Assembly (NCBI RefSeq): GCF_016651105.1 | Contig: NZ_JAEKEL010000001.1 | Coordinates: 4,082,001-4,146,000 of the forward strand | Direction of reading: 5' to 3' | Source: Pseudomonas sp. TH15 | GTDB taxonomy: Bacteria > Pseudomonadota > Gammaproteobacteria > Pseudomonadales > Pseudomonadaceae | DNA: 64,000 nt | Part shown: positions 26,332 to 34,891 of the stretch, one piece after another | Layout of the letters: each line of letters starts with the position of its first letter | How positions within the stretch are numbered: position 1 is the stretch's first letter | The notes under the pieces: model-generated | The model's input: the letters and a program-made list of their open reading frames with translations, nothing else | Database searches by the model: none | What the model was told of the DNA's origin: nothing | Program-made: the position numbers and the translations under genes

Positions 26332-27138
26332 ATGAGCTTTGTCAAAACCAAAGAAGAACTTCAAGAGATCCAACGCATTCTCTCCGACGGGCGCTGCACG
26401 ATTGAGGCGCTGTCGATTGAGTTCGAAACCACATTCGAGTTCTTGCGCTCGGTGTTGCCACCCTGTTTCGAACTGCCGGAAACACCCACCGCGATTGCCA
26501 GTGTTTCCCGTTGGCAGAGCGAGCTGTGTGGCGAGTTTGACTGCGGCATCATTTCTCTCAAATGCCGATACAAGGAGCTTGAAGGCACGACCATGCTGGT
26601 GCTTATCGTGAGTGGCGACATGCCCGTCACGATCGGCCGGGAGATGTGGGGCGAGGCGAAGAAAACCGGGACTGCCCAGGTTTATCTCGATGGTCACGAA
26701 GCCTATGGCTTCTGTGAGCGTAATGGTGCACGGTTGATCGAAATCGAGGCCGAATTTGGCGAAAACATCGGACCTTCAAGCAGTGAAGGCTACGACTTTG
26801 AAATCAAGGCGGTACCTCACTCCTCGGGCTACGGCCTGCAGCACGACCCGATTTTGAATTGCATGAAGAACCAGGAAAACCTGCGAGTAAAACGTATCGG
26901 GGCAGGGGCCCTCAAACTCAGCGGTACGGCGCTGGACCCGCTTCACACTATTCCAGTGATTTCCGTGGGCACAGCCTATTACACCGAAGGTGAGTCGAGC
27001 TGGACGGTGCCACGGCTTGATGTACTCCCGGACGCGGAGGCTTACCTGCCGTTTATCTACGGGCAGAAATTCGACGATTTTCGACTGTTTCGCAAACCTG
27101 CGCGCTTCCAAAAAACAGTTGGGCCGGCGTACACGTAG
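26332..27138 (+). CDS. Acetoacetate decarboxylase-family protein
   Basis: This 268-residue protein contains GREMWGEAKKTG, the family motif in which the first lysine of the pair (Lys110) forms the Schiff base with the keto acid, and a glutamate-containing active-site region. ATG 26332 starts six bases after the DJ-1 gene stop and has GGAG upstream. The family includes acetoacetate decarboxylase and relatives acting as aldolase-dehydratases or hydrolases on other beta-keto acids, so decarboxylation is likely but not proven. It completes the cupin/DJ-1/ADC operon, which could break down a diketone or beta-keto acid. Confidence 0.78.
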   Translation: MSFVKTKEELQEIQRILSDGRCTIEALSIEFETTFEFLRSVLPPCFELPETPTAIASVSRWQSELCGEFDCGIISLKCRYKELEGTTMLVLIVSGDMPVTIGREMWGEAKKTGTAQVYLDGHEAYGFCERNGARLIEIEAEFGENIGPSSSEGYDFEIKAVPHSSGYGLQHDPILNCMKNQENLRVKRIGAGALKLSGTALDPLHTIPVISVGTAYYTEGESSWTVPRLDVLPDAEAYLPFIYGQKFDDFRLFRKPARFQKTVGPAYT

Positions 27139-27204
27139 GTTTTGCGCGCGAGCACGAAAGCATGAAGGTGCTTGGTACGTCATGAAATTGAGCGGTAGGC
27201 CTTT

Positions 27205-27228
27205 GGCGCCTGAGAAGGCGCCTTTTTT
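27205..27228 (+). terminator. Intrinsic terminator after the ADC-like gene
   Basis: GGCGCC repeated around a six-base loop and followed directly by six T ends the cupin/DJ-1/ADC operon. It lies 35 bases before the end of the convergent LysR gene. Confidence 0.75.
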
Positions 27229-27262
27229 ACATGTGTTTTTGAAAGGCCTGCTGAGGGCTTCT

Positions 27263-28177
27263 TCAAAGACTATCCGGGTCGCCAAAGAACATCTGAATCC
27301 GCGACCGCAACCAGCGCTCGCCCGGATCATTATCCTGCGACCCGCGCCACGCCATGTGCAGTTCAAACGTGCGCACTGGCAACGGTGGATCTTCAGCCCG
27401 CACACCGCCGGCTGCGGTCAATGCTTCTGCGGTGTAGTCAGGCACGGTGGCGATAATATCAGTGCCGCTGATGAGTGTACTCAGCCCGTTGAACTGCGGC
27501 ACGGCGAGTACCACATGGCGTTTGCGCCCGAGCTTTTCGAGTTCTTCATCTATAAAGCCGCTCAGGTCACCGGCGAATGACACCAGCGCATGAGGTCGCG
27601 CGCAGAAGTCGTCCAGGCTCAGCGGCCCGGGCACGGTATCGGCGCGCAACAACTTCGGCATACTGCGACGCAGTACTTTGCGCTTGGCGTTGGCCGGCAG
27701 ATCGGCGGTGTAGCTGACGCCGATTGAGATTTCGCCTGAGGCCAGCAGGGCCGGCATCAGGATGTAGTTGGCCCGACGCACCACCAGCACGATGCCCGGT
27801 GATTCGGCGCGCAGGCGTTTGAGCAACATGGGCAGCAAAGCGAATTCGACATCGTCCGATAGGCCAATACGAAACACCGCAGTGCTGGTGGCTGGATCGA
27901 ATTCCGCCGCACGACTGACCGCTGTGGAAATCGAATCCAGCGCCGGGGAGAGCAGGGCGAAGATTTCCACCGCTCGGGCAGAAGGTTCCATGCTGCGGCC
28001 GGTGCGCACGAACAGAGGATCATCGAACAGCCCGCGCAGGCGCGAGAGCGCCGCACTGATGGCGGGCTGGCCGAGGAACAGCTTTTCCGCCGCGCGGGTC
28101 ACGCTGCGTTCATGCATCAATGTTTCGAATACGATCAACAGGTTCAGGTCGACACGACGCAGGTCATTACGATTCAT
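27263..28177 (-). CDS. LysR-family transcriptional regulator
   Basis: The protein of 304 residues starts MNRNDLRRVDLNLLIVFETL and has the LysR helix-turn-helix (RSVTRAAEKLFLGQPAISAA then LSRLRGLFDDPLFVRTGR). The phrase DPLFVRTGR-MEPS is typical of the NahR/NodD/LeuO-like branch. The effector domain includes FRIGLSDDVEFALLP. ATG 28177 was preferred over 28255 because AGGAC lies upstream and the domain begins there. It is divergent from an MDR oxidoreductase gene across 270 bases and likely regulates it. Confidence 0.82.
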   Translation of the reverse strand: MNRNDLRRVDLNLLIVFETLMHERSVTRAAEKLFLGQPAISAALSRLRGLFDDPLFVRTGRSMEPSARAVEIFALLSPALDSISTAVSRAAEFDPATSTAVFRIGLSDDVEFALLPMLLKRLRAESPGIVLVVRRANYILMPALLASGEISIGVSYTADLPANAKRKVLRRSMPKLLRADTVPGPLSLDDFCARPHALVSFAGDLSGFIDEELEKLGRKRHVVLAVPQFNGLSTLISGTDIIATVPDYTAEALTAAGGVRAEDPPLPVRTFELHMAWRGSQDNDPGERWLRSRIQMFFGDPDSL

Positions 28178-28447
28178 CTGGAGTCCTGGCAGAGTCAGCA
28201 AGCTTGACGTGAGCGGCCATATGAGAACAATGGCCGGCATGAATCTTACGGGCAAAGGCTGCTACTCTGCACCGTGTAATTCACTTTTTACTTAAATGGC
28301 TGCTTCGGTTTTTTACGGCATTTGGTGATGTCGCCGTCGCTGCGGAATCAATGACAGGCATGTCGACTATTAATAGCCACTGATGGTCTTGGGTAGAAAG
28401 CCCAGATAGAGTTCATGGCATTAGAGGTTACTTTGACGAGGTTTGCG

Positions 28448-29470
28448 ATGTCCCGCACGATCCGTTTTCACAAGTTTGGTCCAGCCGAGGTGCTCAAATG
28501 CGAAGAGCATGCGGCCGCTCTCCCTGCACCAGGTGAAGTGCAGGTGCGCGTCGAAGCAATCGGCATCAGCTGGTACGACATTCTCTGGCGCCAGAACCTG
28601 GCCTCATCCCACGCTCGTCTGCCTTCAGGCCTTGGCCATGAAATGTCCGGCGTAGTGACGGCGGTTGGCGACGGTGTCGATGATTTGGCTGTGGGTGACA
28701 AGGTCGCCAGCTTCCCGGCCGAGAGCCCTAACGATTATCCAGTCTACGGCGAACAGATCGTTCTGCCGCGCTCGGCACTGACCCGTTACCCGGACGTGCT
28801 CAGCCCGATCGAAGCCAGCGTGCATTACACGCCGCTGCTGATTGCCTATTTTGCCTATGTCGATCTGGCGCGGGTCAAACCGGGGCAGTTCGCCTTGGTG
28901 ACCGACGCCAGCCACTGCGCAGGACCGTCCTTTGTACAGCTGGGCAAAGCCCTGGGTGTGCGAGTGATCGCGGCGACCAAAACTGCAGAAGAACGCGAAT
29001 ACCTGCTGTCCCTCGGCGCCGAGAAAGTCATCGTCACCGAAGAGCAGGATCTGCTGATGCAGATCAACAAAATCACCGATAACCGTGGCGTCGACGTTGT
29101 GTTCGATGGTCTCGGCGGGCCGCAGATGTCGTTGCTCGGTGATGTGCTGGCGCCTCGCGGTAGCCTGGTGCTCTATGGTCTGCAAGGTGGCAATCAAACG
29201 CCATTCCCGGCCTGTGCAGCGTTCCAGAAAAACATTCAGTTCTTTGTGCACTGTATCGGTAACTTCACCGGCAAGCCGGAGCTGGGCATCATTCAGGATC
29301 AGGTGGCGTTGCAACGAGCGTTGCGCGACATCAACCAGTTGACCGCCGACCGCGTGCTGCTGCCACTCAAGACTCGGGTCTTCCCGTTTGCCGAGTTTGT
29401 CGAAGCGCACCGCTACATGGACGAATGCCCATGTCGCGAACGGGTCGCCCTTCAGGTCGAGTCGGCTTAA
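28448..29470 (+). CDS. MDR-family NAD(P)-dependent oxidoreductase (quinone reductase/alcohol dehydrogenase type)
   Basis: This 340-residue protein has the GroES-like N-terminal domain (GLGHEMSGVVTAVGDGVDDL) and a Rossmann domain with GADKV-like LGAEKVIVTEEQ and VDVVFDGLGGPQ. The catalytic zinc ligands of classical alcohol dehydrogenases are not evident, which favours the zinc-free quinone oxidoreductase branch. ATG 28448 has GAGG upstream. It reduces or oxidises a carbonyl or quinone substrate that is not identifiable. Its regulator is probably the divergent LysR gene. A strong terminator follows. Confidence 0.82.
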   Translation: MSRTIRFHKFGPAEVLKCEEHAAALPAPGEVQVRVEAIGISWYDILWRQNLASSHARLPSGLGHEMSGVVTAVGDGVDDLAVGDKVASFPAESPNDYPVYGEQIVLPRSALTRYPDVLSPIEASVHYTPLLIAYFAYVDLARVKPGQFALVTDASHCAGPSFVQLGKALGVRVIAATKTAEEREYLLSLGAEKVIVTEEQDLLMQINKITDNRGVDVVFDGLGGPQMSLLGDVLAPRGSLVLYGLQGGNQTPFPACAAFQKNIQFFVHCIGNFTGKPELGIIQDQVALQRALRDINQLTADRVLLPLKTRVFPFAEFVEAHRYMDECPCRERVALQVESA

Positions 29471-29481
29471 TAGCTCAGATC

Positions 29482-29513
29482 AGAGTCCGTGGCCCCACGG
29501 ACTCTTTGTTTTT
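29482..29513 (+). terminator. Intrinsic terminator of the MDR gene
   Basis: AGAGTCCGTGG and CCACGGACTCT form a perfect 11-base stem, followed by TTGTTTTT. Confidence 0.85.
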
Positions 29514-29655
29514 CACTCCCCCAACGAGACACCCAGCGCGACAAGCGCGCAGGGCCGTTCAGCAACTGAACCGGTTTTTGCTTGCGATCTGTATCTTCTA
29601 ATCATCATATAAGCCCTGATAATTGAATGATTGCTTTCATCTCAAGGAAAGAGTC

Positions 29656-29916
29656 ATGTCTGTGCATTCAATTCGTCCTGTGCGATATCAAACGGCTACT
29701 TCTGCCCGTTATGTCAATTTCTGTTTAATTGTTGTAGGGCGTTTCCGAAATCGCGTCTTTTTTTCTTGTACTCAATTGTCGTGGGACCTTGTCGGAAGTT
29801 TCCTAGGCTATTTTTCAGGAAATAAAAAACCTGCAATAACAAGGTGTTGGCAGGCCAACGCAAAGAATCGCAGACCTTTAACGACTCAAGTGTTGCAAAT
29901 AACTACGATTGCGTAA
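29656..29916 (+). CDS. Doubtful small ORF in an AT-rich gap
   Basis: Within the 544-base gap 29471-30014 an 86-codon frame starts at ATG 29656 with an excellent ribosome-binding site (AAGGAAAG six bases upstream). The predicted peptide is basic with a moderately hydrophobic stretch and matches no family I know. The DNA is AT-richer than its surroundings and contains the imperfect stem-forming sequence GTCGGAAGTTTCCTAGGC, so the region may instead carry a leader or small RNA for the gene at 30015. The rest of the gap shows no other feature. Confidence 0.3.
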   Translation: MSVHSIRPVRYQTATSARYVNFCLIVVGRFRNRVFFSCTQLSWDLVGSFLGYFSGNKKPAITRCWQANAKNRRPLTTQVLQITTIA

Positions 29917-30014
29917 GTGTTAGCATTCGAGCGTCTATTACTTATTGATGAATTGTCATGCGGCCGCGTTTTCGGTCTGCGTGGCATGAAACTATTGATA
30001 CCGGGTAAATACCG

Positions 30015-31481
30015 ATGAGCACGATCCATGATCAGGCAATGAACTACGTCTATCAGCAAGTCTTGCAACGTTTGCTGAGCTTCTTTTCGCGTGCAGAGCG
30101 CACAGCCCTGCAATTGCTGATCCAGCGATTGGCAGTCGCGGCGGGCGGCATGGATAACATCGGTAATTTCAAGGTGATGGTGGTTCAGTCCGGCTCACGC
30201 GACAGCTGTTACACGCTGGCGTTATTGCGCGCGGCACAACTCACTATCGCCGGGCGAACGCCGGGCACCTTTCAGTTGCGTGTCGCCACGTTACGCTGGA
30301 ACGGCACGGGGCAAACGGCCCTGCAAAACATGCATCGCAGCTTCAGTGCGCTGTTTCTCTACGATGATCCAAGGGTGGAACTGCTGATGGTGGATCATCG
30401 AGAGGTGCTGCCTTTCGATCACCAAGCGCTTATTAGCGAGGAGGGCCGCGACGCTCACCGCATCAATTTGCTGATGATCGGCCATCGCCGCACCTGGAAT
30501 CAATCTCTCGATCTGTGGGACGACGCCTACCTGGCGACTGCCGAGTTCTACGGGCAGGTCGCCCGCTGGAATAACGGCGTGGACGCGCTGATTGGCAGTG
30601 AAACACCGCGCCGGCAAACATTGTTCCTTGACGGTCTCAATCGGGCCGCACAAAAAGCCGGAATAGGCAGCTTGCCGGAGAATCACGGCGGTTTTGAAGC
30701 GCTATTCCCGCTGCTTGACCATCTGGGTGGCGACTATTACCGGTGTTTCTATCCCGATGATGAAAGGATGCCATGGCGTCCAGAGGGACAATTCGAGGCC
30801 TGTCGTCGCACCAGTTTCATCAAAATCAACGACATGATTGTCGGCAAGCTGGAGGAACGCTGGCCTTTGCTCAGCGAGTTTCTCGGCGTTCAGGTTGACG
30901 ATCTGTCGATGTTTCAGGGCGATAACGAGTACGCCGACCCGTTGCTGGCCGCGCACTTGCTGGGGTTACAGGCGAGCATTGCGGAGGGTCGAACGTACGA
31001 GGAGGGCGTGTGCGAATTCCTTCAGGACACGCTGCTGGACATGCGTCACAAGCAAGTGCCCGAGCCCGCGTGTGAACAATTGATCGCAGCGTTCGGCGAT
31101 TTGTCCGATCTTGAGCAACTGCGTCAGCAGGCGGCAAAGCAACTTCAAGACGCTTTTGGCCTGAGTGACATCCAGGTGGCATGCCTGATGTTTGCGCCCT
31201 TTATAGACAACGGCGCAGGGCTCGAGCGGTTTCTGCGTCATTGCCATCCCGGCATGCTGGTGGCATTGCCTGATCTGCACCGAGCGATGCAAGGCTTGCA
31301 CGCGTCCGAGCAGGTGATGAAGTGGATGGTCGATGTCAGCGGACTGCCGATCAATCTGATCGGTCGTCTATACGCCATGGGGCCAGTCAGCATGGCCGAG
31401 TCGTCTGAAGCCTCGGCGCCAAATGCACAGCTGGACGACTGCACCGGTTTGACGGCAGTGGATCGGACTGCGGAAGGTTAA
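30015..31481 (+). CDS. Protein of unknown function, 488 residues
   Basis: The product is a soluble, largely helical-looking protein with no signal peptide or membrane segment. Notable stretches are FKVMVVQSGSRDSCYTLALL near the N-terminus, LRVATLRWNGTGQTAL, a middle part rich in aromatic residues (YYRCFYPDDERMPW) and a C-terminal part with LMFAPFIDNGAGLERFLRHC. I recognise no catalytic motif or family. It is followed 46 bases later by a MocR-like regulator in the same direction, suggesting a two-gene unit in which the regulator senses a PLP- or amino-acid-related signal. The start ATG 30015 follows a weak ribosome-binding site (GGGTAAATACCG). Confidence 0.7.
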   Translation: MSTIHDQAMNYVYQQVLQRLLSFFSRAERTALQLLIQRLAVAAGGMDNIGNFKVMVVQSGSRDSCYTLALLRAAQLTIAGRTPGTFQLRVATLRWNGTGQTALQNMHRSFSALFLYDDPRVELLMVDHREVLPFDHQALISEEGRDAHRINLLMIGHRRTWNQSLDLWDDAYLATAEFYGQVARWNNGVDALIGSETPRRQTLFLDGLNRAAQKAGIGSLPENHGGFEALFPLLDHLGGDYYRCFYPDDERMPWRPEGQFEACRRTSFIKINDMIVGKLEERWPLLSEFLGVQVDDLSMFQGDNEYADPLLAAHLLGLQASIAEGRTYEEGVCEFLQDTLLDMRHKQVPEPACEQLIAAFGDLSDLEQLRQQAAKQLQDAFGLSDIQVACLMFAPFIDNGAGLERFLRHCHPGMLVALPDLHRAMQGLHASEQVMKWMVDVSGLPINLIGRLYAMGPVSMAESSEASAPNAQLDDCTGLTAVDRTAEG

Positions 31482-31527
31482 GCGTGACGGGTAGATCAGG
31501 AACATCACGGCCCAAGGATCTGGGGCC

Positions 31528-32928
31528 ATGAGGCCCTCAAGGGAGAAAGGTTTCGCTTATCAGTCGGTTTATCGTTATTTGAATTTGCTGATCAATGAGT
31601 CCGCCACTAATGGCAGCGTGCGCTTACCTTCTTTACGGCAACTGGCGGATCGCTTGAATGTATCGATCTCGACCATCCAGTATGCGTACTCGTTGCTGGA
31701 AAAGGAGGGGCGTGTCTACTCGGTGGCCAAATCTGGATATTACGCGCAATCAGCGCCAACCCTGATGTCGCCTGGCAGCGCCAGTGATCTGCTTGAAGCC
31801 GTTTATGTCAACGCCAGACGCATCGGCATGTGTGTACTGAGCGCCGACGACCCGACTTCGCTGCAACCGCTGGACAGTCCATTGCTGATGCTCGAGCGCG
31901 AGCTATTGCGCCAATATCCGCGCCAACCGCCGCTTCAGGTACAACCCAGTGGTGAACTTGAGCTGCGTACCGCCCTTGCGGCGCGCTACACCACCTCGGC
32001 ATTGAATAGCTGGCAGGCAGAGGACGTGTACATCGGGGCGGATCTGCGCGGCGTGCTGGAGATACTGATCTTCGCTCTTCAGTTACGAGGTGCAACGGTG
32101 CTGATCGAATCGCCCTGTGACTGGATGATTCTGCGTCTGTTTCAGGCGGCAGAGGTTCAGGTGATCGAATTGCCGTTGCAAGCCGATGGCGGGCTGGACC
32201 CGCAGCGTCTGGCGTCCTTGCTGGCGACCGAGCGTGTCGGGTTGATCATGTTGTCGTCGGTGCTGAACATGCCCCGTGGCAGCTTCGTCCCACACGCCAA
32301 TCGACAAGTCATTGCGCAATTGCTCCTCAGGTATGGCACTTGGGTGCTGGAGAATGACAGTTGCAGCGAGTTGGCGGACGCCCCGGATGCGCAACGCTTT
32401 CGCGAATGGCTTGATCCCGATCGGCTGCTGATCTTTTCTGCCTTCGACAAAATCATCGGCGCTGAAGCCCCTTACGGTTTTGTCTTGTCCCGGCAATGGC
32501 GCAGCGAGCTGCAGCGCCACTTTCTGTTGCGATCGTTTCGATTGTCTTGTGCTCGTCAGAAAGCCATAGCCCGATTAATCGCAAACGGGCGCGTCGATCA
32601 GCACTTGCAGATATTGCGACGCCTGCTCAAAGAGCGCCGGACACAGTTGATCCAACTGCTGCGCGAGCGTTTGGGGGATACCGTGCAGATTGTCGAGCCG
32701 CAGGGCGGTGCAACGGTCTGGTTGAATTCGGTCAGACCTGTGGACATGAATGAAGTGTTCTACTGCCTGCTCAGGCAACAGGTGGTGATTGCTCCCGGCG
32801 AGCTGTTCAGCCTCAATGGTGACTACGCACACCATTTGCGGTTGAGCCCGATCTGTCACAGCGAACACGACCTCGCCGGGGTGGTCGGTCAGGTGGGCGA
32901 TGCGTTGCGCCTTGCGCCCGACGGCTGA
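31528..32928 (+). CDS. MocR-like GntR/aminotransferase-fold regulator
   Basis: The 466-residue protein has an N-terminal GntR winged helix (LPSLRQLADRLNVSISTIQY then AYSLLEKEGRVYS) fused to a fold-type I aminotransferase-like domain. PLP-site landmarks are present but altered: ENDSCSEL replaces the usual E-D-D-Y-x-S-E, and the lysine region reads IFSAFDKIIGAEAPYGFV with Lys308 in place of the usual GTFSK motif. MocR proteins use PLP or an aldimine as effector and regulate vitamin B6, GABA or taurine metabolism. It lies directly after the 488-residue unknown gene and is likely its partner or regulator. Confidence 0.82.
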   Translation: MRPSREKGFAYQSVYRYLNLLINESATNGSVRLPSLRQLADRLNVSISTIQYAYSLLEKEGRVYSVAKSGYYAQSAPTLMSPGSASDLLEAVYVNARRIGMCVLSADDPTSLQPLDSPLLMLERELLRQYPRQPPLQVQPSGELELRTALAARYTTSALNSWQAEDVYIGADLRGVLEILIFALQLRGATVLIESPCDWMILRLFQAAEVQVIELPLQADGGLDPQRLASLLATERVGLIMLSSVLNMPRGSFVPHANRQVIAQLLLRYGTWVLENDSCSELADAPDAQRFREWLDPDRLLIFSAFDKIIGAEAPYGFVLSRQWRSELQRHFLLRSFRLSCARQKAIARLIANGRVDQHLQILRRLLKERRTQLIQLLRERLGDTVQIVEPQGGATVWLNSVRPVDMNEVFYCLLRQQVVIAPGELFSLNGDYAHHLRLSPICHSEHDLAGVVGQVGDALRLAPDG

Positions 32929-33034
32929 TGTTAAAAAACTTCCGGGATGTCTCGGATAGTTACCATCGCGTTGCGGTCAAACTGCCAGTAAACTGCGTCC
33001 CTATTCCTGAACCACTCTATTCCAGAGGTTTTGC

Positions 33035-34681
33035 ATGACACTCAGTCCTTTTGCGGGCAAACCGGCACCGGCAGAATTGTTGGTCGACATCCCGCGACTG
33101 GTTACGGCCTATTACACCGGTCAGCCTGATGCCGCCATCTCTACCCAGCGCGTCGCTTTCGGCACGTCCGGCCACCGAGGCAGCTCGTTCGACTTGAGTT
33201 TCAACGAATGGCACGTTCTGGCTATTAGCCAGGCCATCTGCCTGTACCGTGAGGCCCAGGGTATTGATGGTCCGCTGTTCGTCGGCATCGACACCCATGC
33301 GCTGTCGACCCCAGCGGGTGCCAGCGCGCTTGAAGTGCTGGCGGCCAATGGCGTCACCGTGATGATCGCCGAAGGTGACGAGTACACACCGACCCCGGCC
33401 ATTTCCCATGCGATTCTTTGCTACAACCGCGGCCGTACCTCGGGCCTGGCAGACGGCGTCGTCATTACGCCGTCCCACAACCCGCCACAAAGCGGCGGCT
33501 ACAAATACAACCCTACCAACGGTGGCCCGGCCGACACCCACATCACCAAGTGGATCGAAGCCAAGGCCAACGAGCTGCTCGGCAACAAACTGGCCGGCGT
33601 CAAGCGCATCAGCTACGAGCAAGCGCTGAAGGCCAGCACCACCCATCGTCATGACTACCTCAACACCTATGTCGCCGACCTGATCAACGTGATCGATTTC
33701 GACGCCATTCGTGACGCCAAGCTGCATCTGGGTGTCGATCCATTGGGCGGAGCAGGGGTGCGCTACTGGTCGGCGATTGCCGAGCATTACCGTCTGGACC
33801 TGGAAGTGGTCAACACTCAGGTCGATCCGACGTTCCGCTTCATGACCGTCGATTGGGACGGGCAGATCCGCATGGACCCATCGTCTACTCACGCCATGCA
33901 AGGCCTGATCGGTCTGAAAGATCGCTTCGACGTGGCATTTGGCTGCGACCCGGATCACGACCGCCACGGCATCGTGACCCCGTCCGGTGGACTGCTCGCG
34001 CCGAATAACTATTTGGCCGTGTCCATCGACTACCTGTTCCAGAACCGTCCGCAATGGCGTGCCGATGCTGCCGTGGGTAAAACCGTGGTCAGCAGCGGTC
34101 TGATTGATCGCGTGGCCAAGCGTCTGGGTCGTCGCCTGTACGAAGTGCCAGTTGGTTTCAAATGGTTTGCTGATGGTCTGTTTGACGGCTCCCTGGGCTT
34201 CGGCGGCGAAGAAAGCGCCGGTGCTTCGTTCCTGCGCAAGGATGGCGGTGTCTGGAGCACCGACAAGGACGGCCTGATCCCGGCCCTGTTGGCGGCAGAA
34301 ATGACCGCTCGCACCGGCCGCGACCCAAGCCAGGCTTATCGCGCCCTGACCGATGAACTGGGCGAACCGTTCTCGGTACGGGTCGATGCCAAGGCCAACC
34401 CTGAGCAGAAAGCGCTGCTGAGCAAGCTCTCGCCGGATCAAGTTACCTCGACCCAACTGGCCGGCGAAGCGATCCAGAGCATCCTCAGCCATGCGCCGGG
34501 TAACGATCAGGCCATTGGTGGCTTGAAAGTCATGACCGAGAACGGCTGGTTTGCAGCGCGTCCGTCGGGCACCGAAGACATCTACAAGATCTACGCGGAA
34601 AGCTTTGTCAGCGACGAACACCTCAAGCAGTTGGTGGCTGAGGCTCAGACCTTGGTGGATGGCGCTATTGCTGCGAAGTGA
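33035..34681 (+). CDS. pgm: Phosphoglucomutase, alpha-D-glucose specific
   Basis: This 548-residue cytosolic enzyme interconverts glucose-1-phosphate and glucose-6-phosphate. The phosphoserine motif TPSHNPP carries Ser147, the metal-binding loop reads DPDHDRHG with Asp305, Asp307 and Asp309, the sugar-binding loop contains GGEESAG, and the phosphate-binding loop reads RPSGTEDIYKIY near the C-terminus. Length and order match E. coli Pgm (546 residues). The gene is monocistronic, followed by a REP pair and a terminator shared with pirin. It supplies precursors for polysaccharides and trehalose or glycogen synthesis. Confidence 0.95.
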   Translation: MTLSPFAGKPAPAELLVDIPRLVTAYYTGQPDAAISTQRVAFGTSGHRGSSFDLSFNEWHVLAISQAICLYREAQGIDGPLFVGIDTHALSTPAGASALEVLAANGVTVMIAEGDEYTPTPAISHAILCYNRGRTSGLADGVVITPSHNPPQSGGYKYNPTNGGPADTHITKWIEAKANELLGNKLAGVKRISYEQALKASTTHRHDYLNTYVADLINVIDFDAIRDAKLHLGVDPLGGAGVRYWSAIAEHYRLDLEVVNTQVDPTFRFMTVDWDGQIRMDPSSTHAMQGLIGLKDRFDVAFGCDPDHDRHGIVTPSGGLLAPNNYLAVSIDYLFQNRPQWRADAAVGKTVVSSGLIDRVAKRLGRRLYEVPVGFKWFADGLFDGSLGFGGEESAGASFLRKDGGVWSTDKDGLIPALLAAEMTARTGRDPSQAYRALTDELGEPFSVRVDAKANPEQKALLSKLSPDQVTSTQLAGEAIQSILSHAPGNDQAIGGLKVMTENGWFAARPSGTEDIYKIYAESFVSDEHLKQLVAEAQTLVDGAIAAK

Positions 34682-34690
34682 TTGAGGGCC

Positions 34691-34823
34691 CTGTGGCGAG
34701 GGGGCTTGCCCCCGTTGGGTTGCGAAGCGACCCCTATCAGGTGGTTGCGGTGTTTCAGGCTGACCGCATTTAGCATTTTTGCGACTGGTGCGCAGCCGAA
34801 CGGGGGCAAGCCCCCTTGCCACA
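34691..34823. repeat. REP inverted pair
   Basis: TGTGGCGAGGGGGCTTGCCC starts the left arm at 34692; the right arm near 34799-34823 is its reverse complement with one mismatch over 25 bases. This is the fluorescent-Pseudomonas REP type seen again at 49907, 53070 and 60037. Such pairs form stable hairpins in RNA and lie between convergent or co-directional genes. Confidence 0.85.
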
Positions 34824-34845
34824 ATTGGACACACACATAGAAAAA

Positions 34846-34865
34846 GGGCGACCATCAGGTCGCCC
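34846..34865. terminator. Bidirectional terminator between pgm and pirin
   Basis: GGGCGACC and GGTCGCCC flank an ATCA loop, with an A-run before and eight T shortly after. It ends both pgm and the convergent pirin gene. Confidence 0.85.
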
Positions 34866-34891
34866 ATTTTTTTTGCCCGGTATTTAGCCAA

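Noticed and set aside
14000..27200. Integrated phage or transposon carrying the accessory region
   Set aside because: No integrase, transposase, terminal repeats or tRNA target were found. Acquisition remains possible but unsupported by mobile genes.
33017..34891. Long minus-strand frame opposite pgm
   Set aside because: The plus strand encodes phosphoglucomutase with all motifs. The minus frame runs into a REP element and has no start signal.
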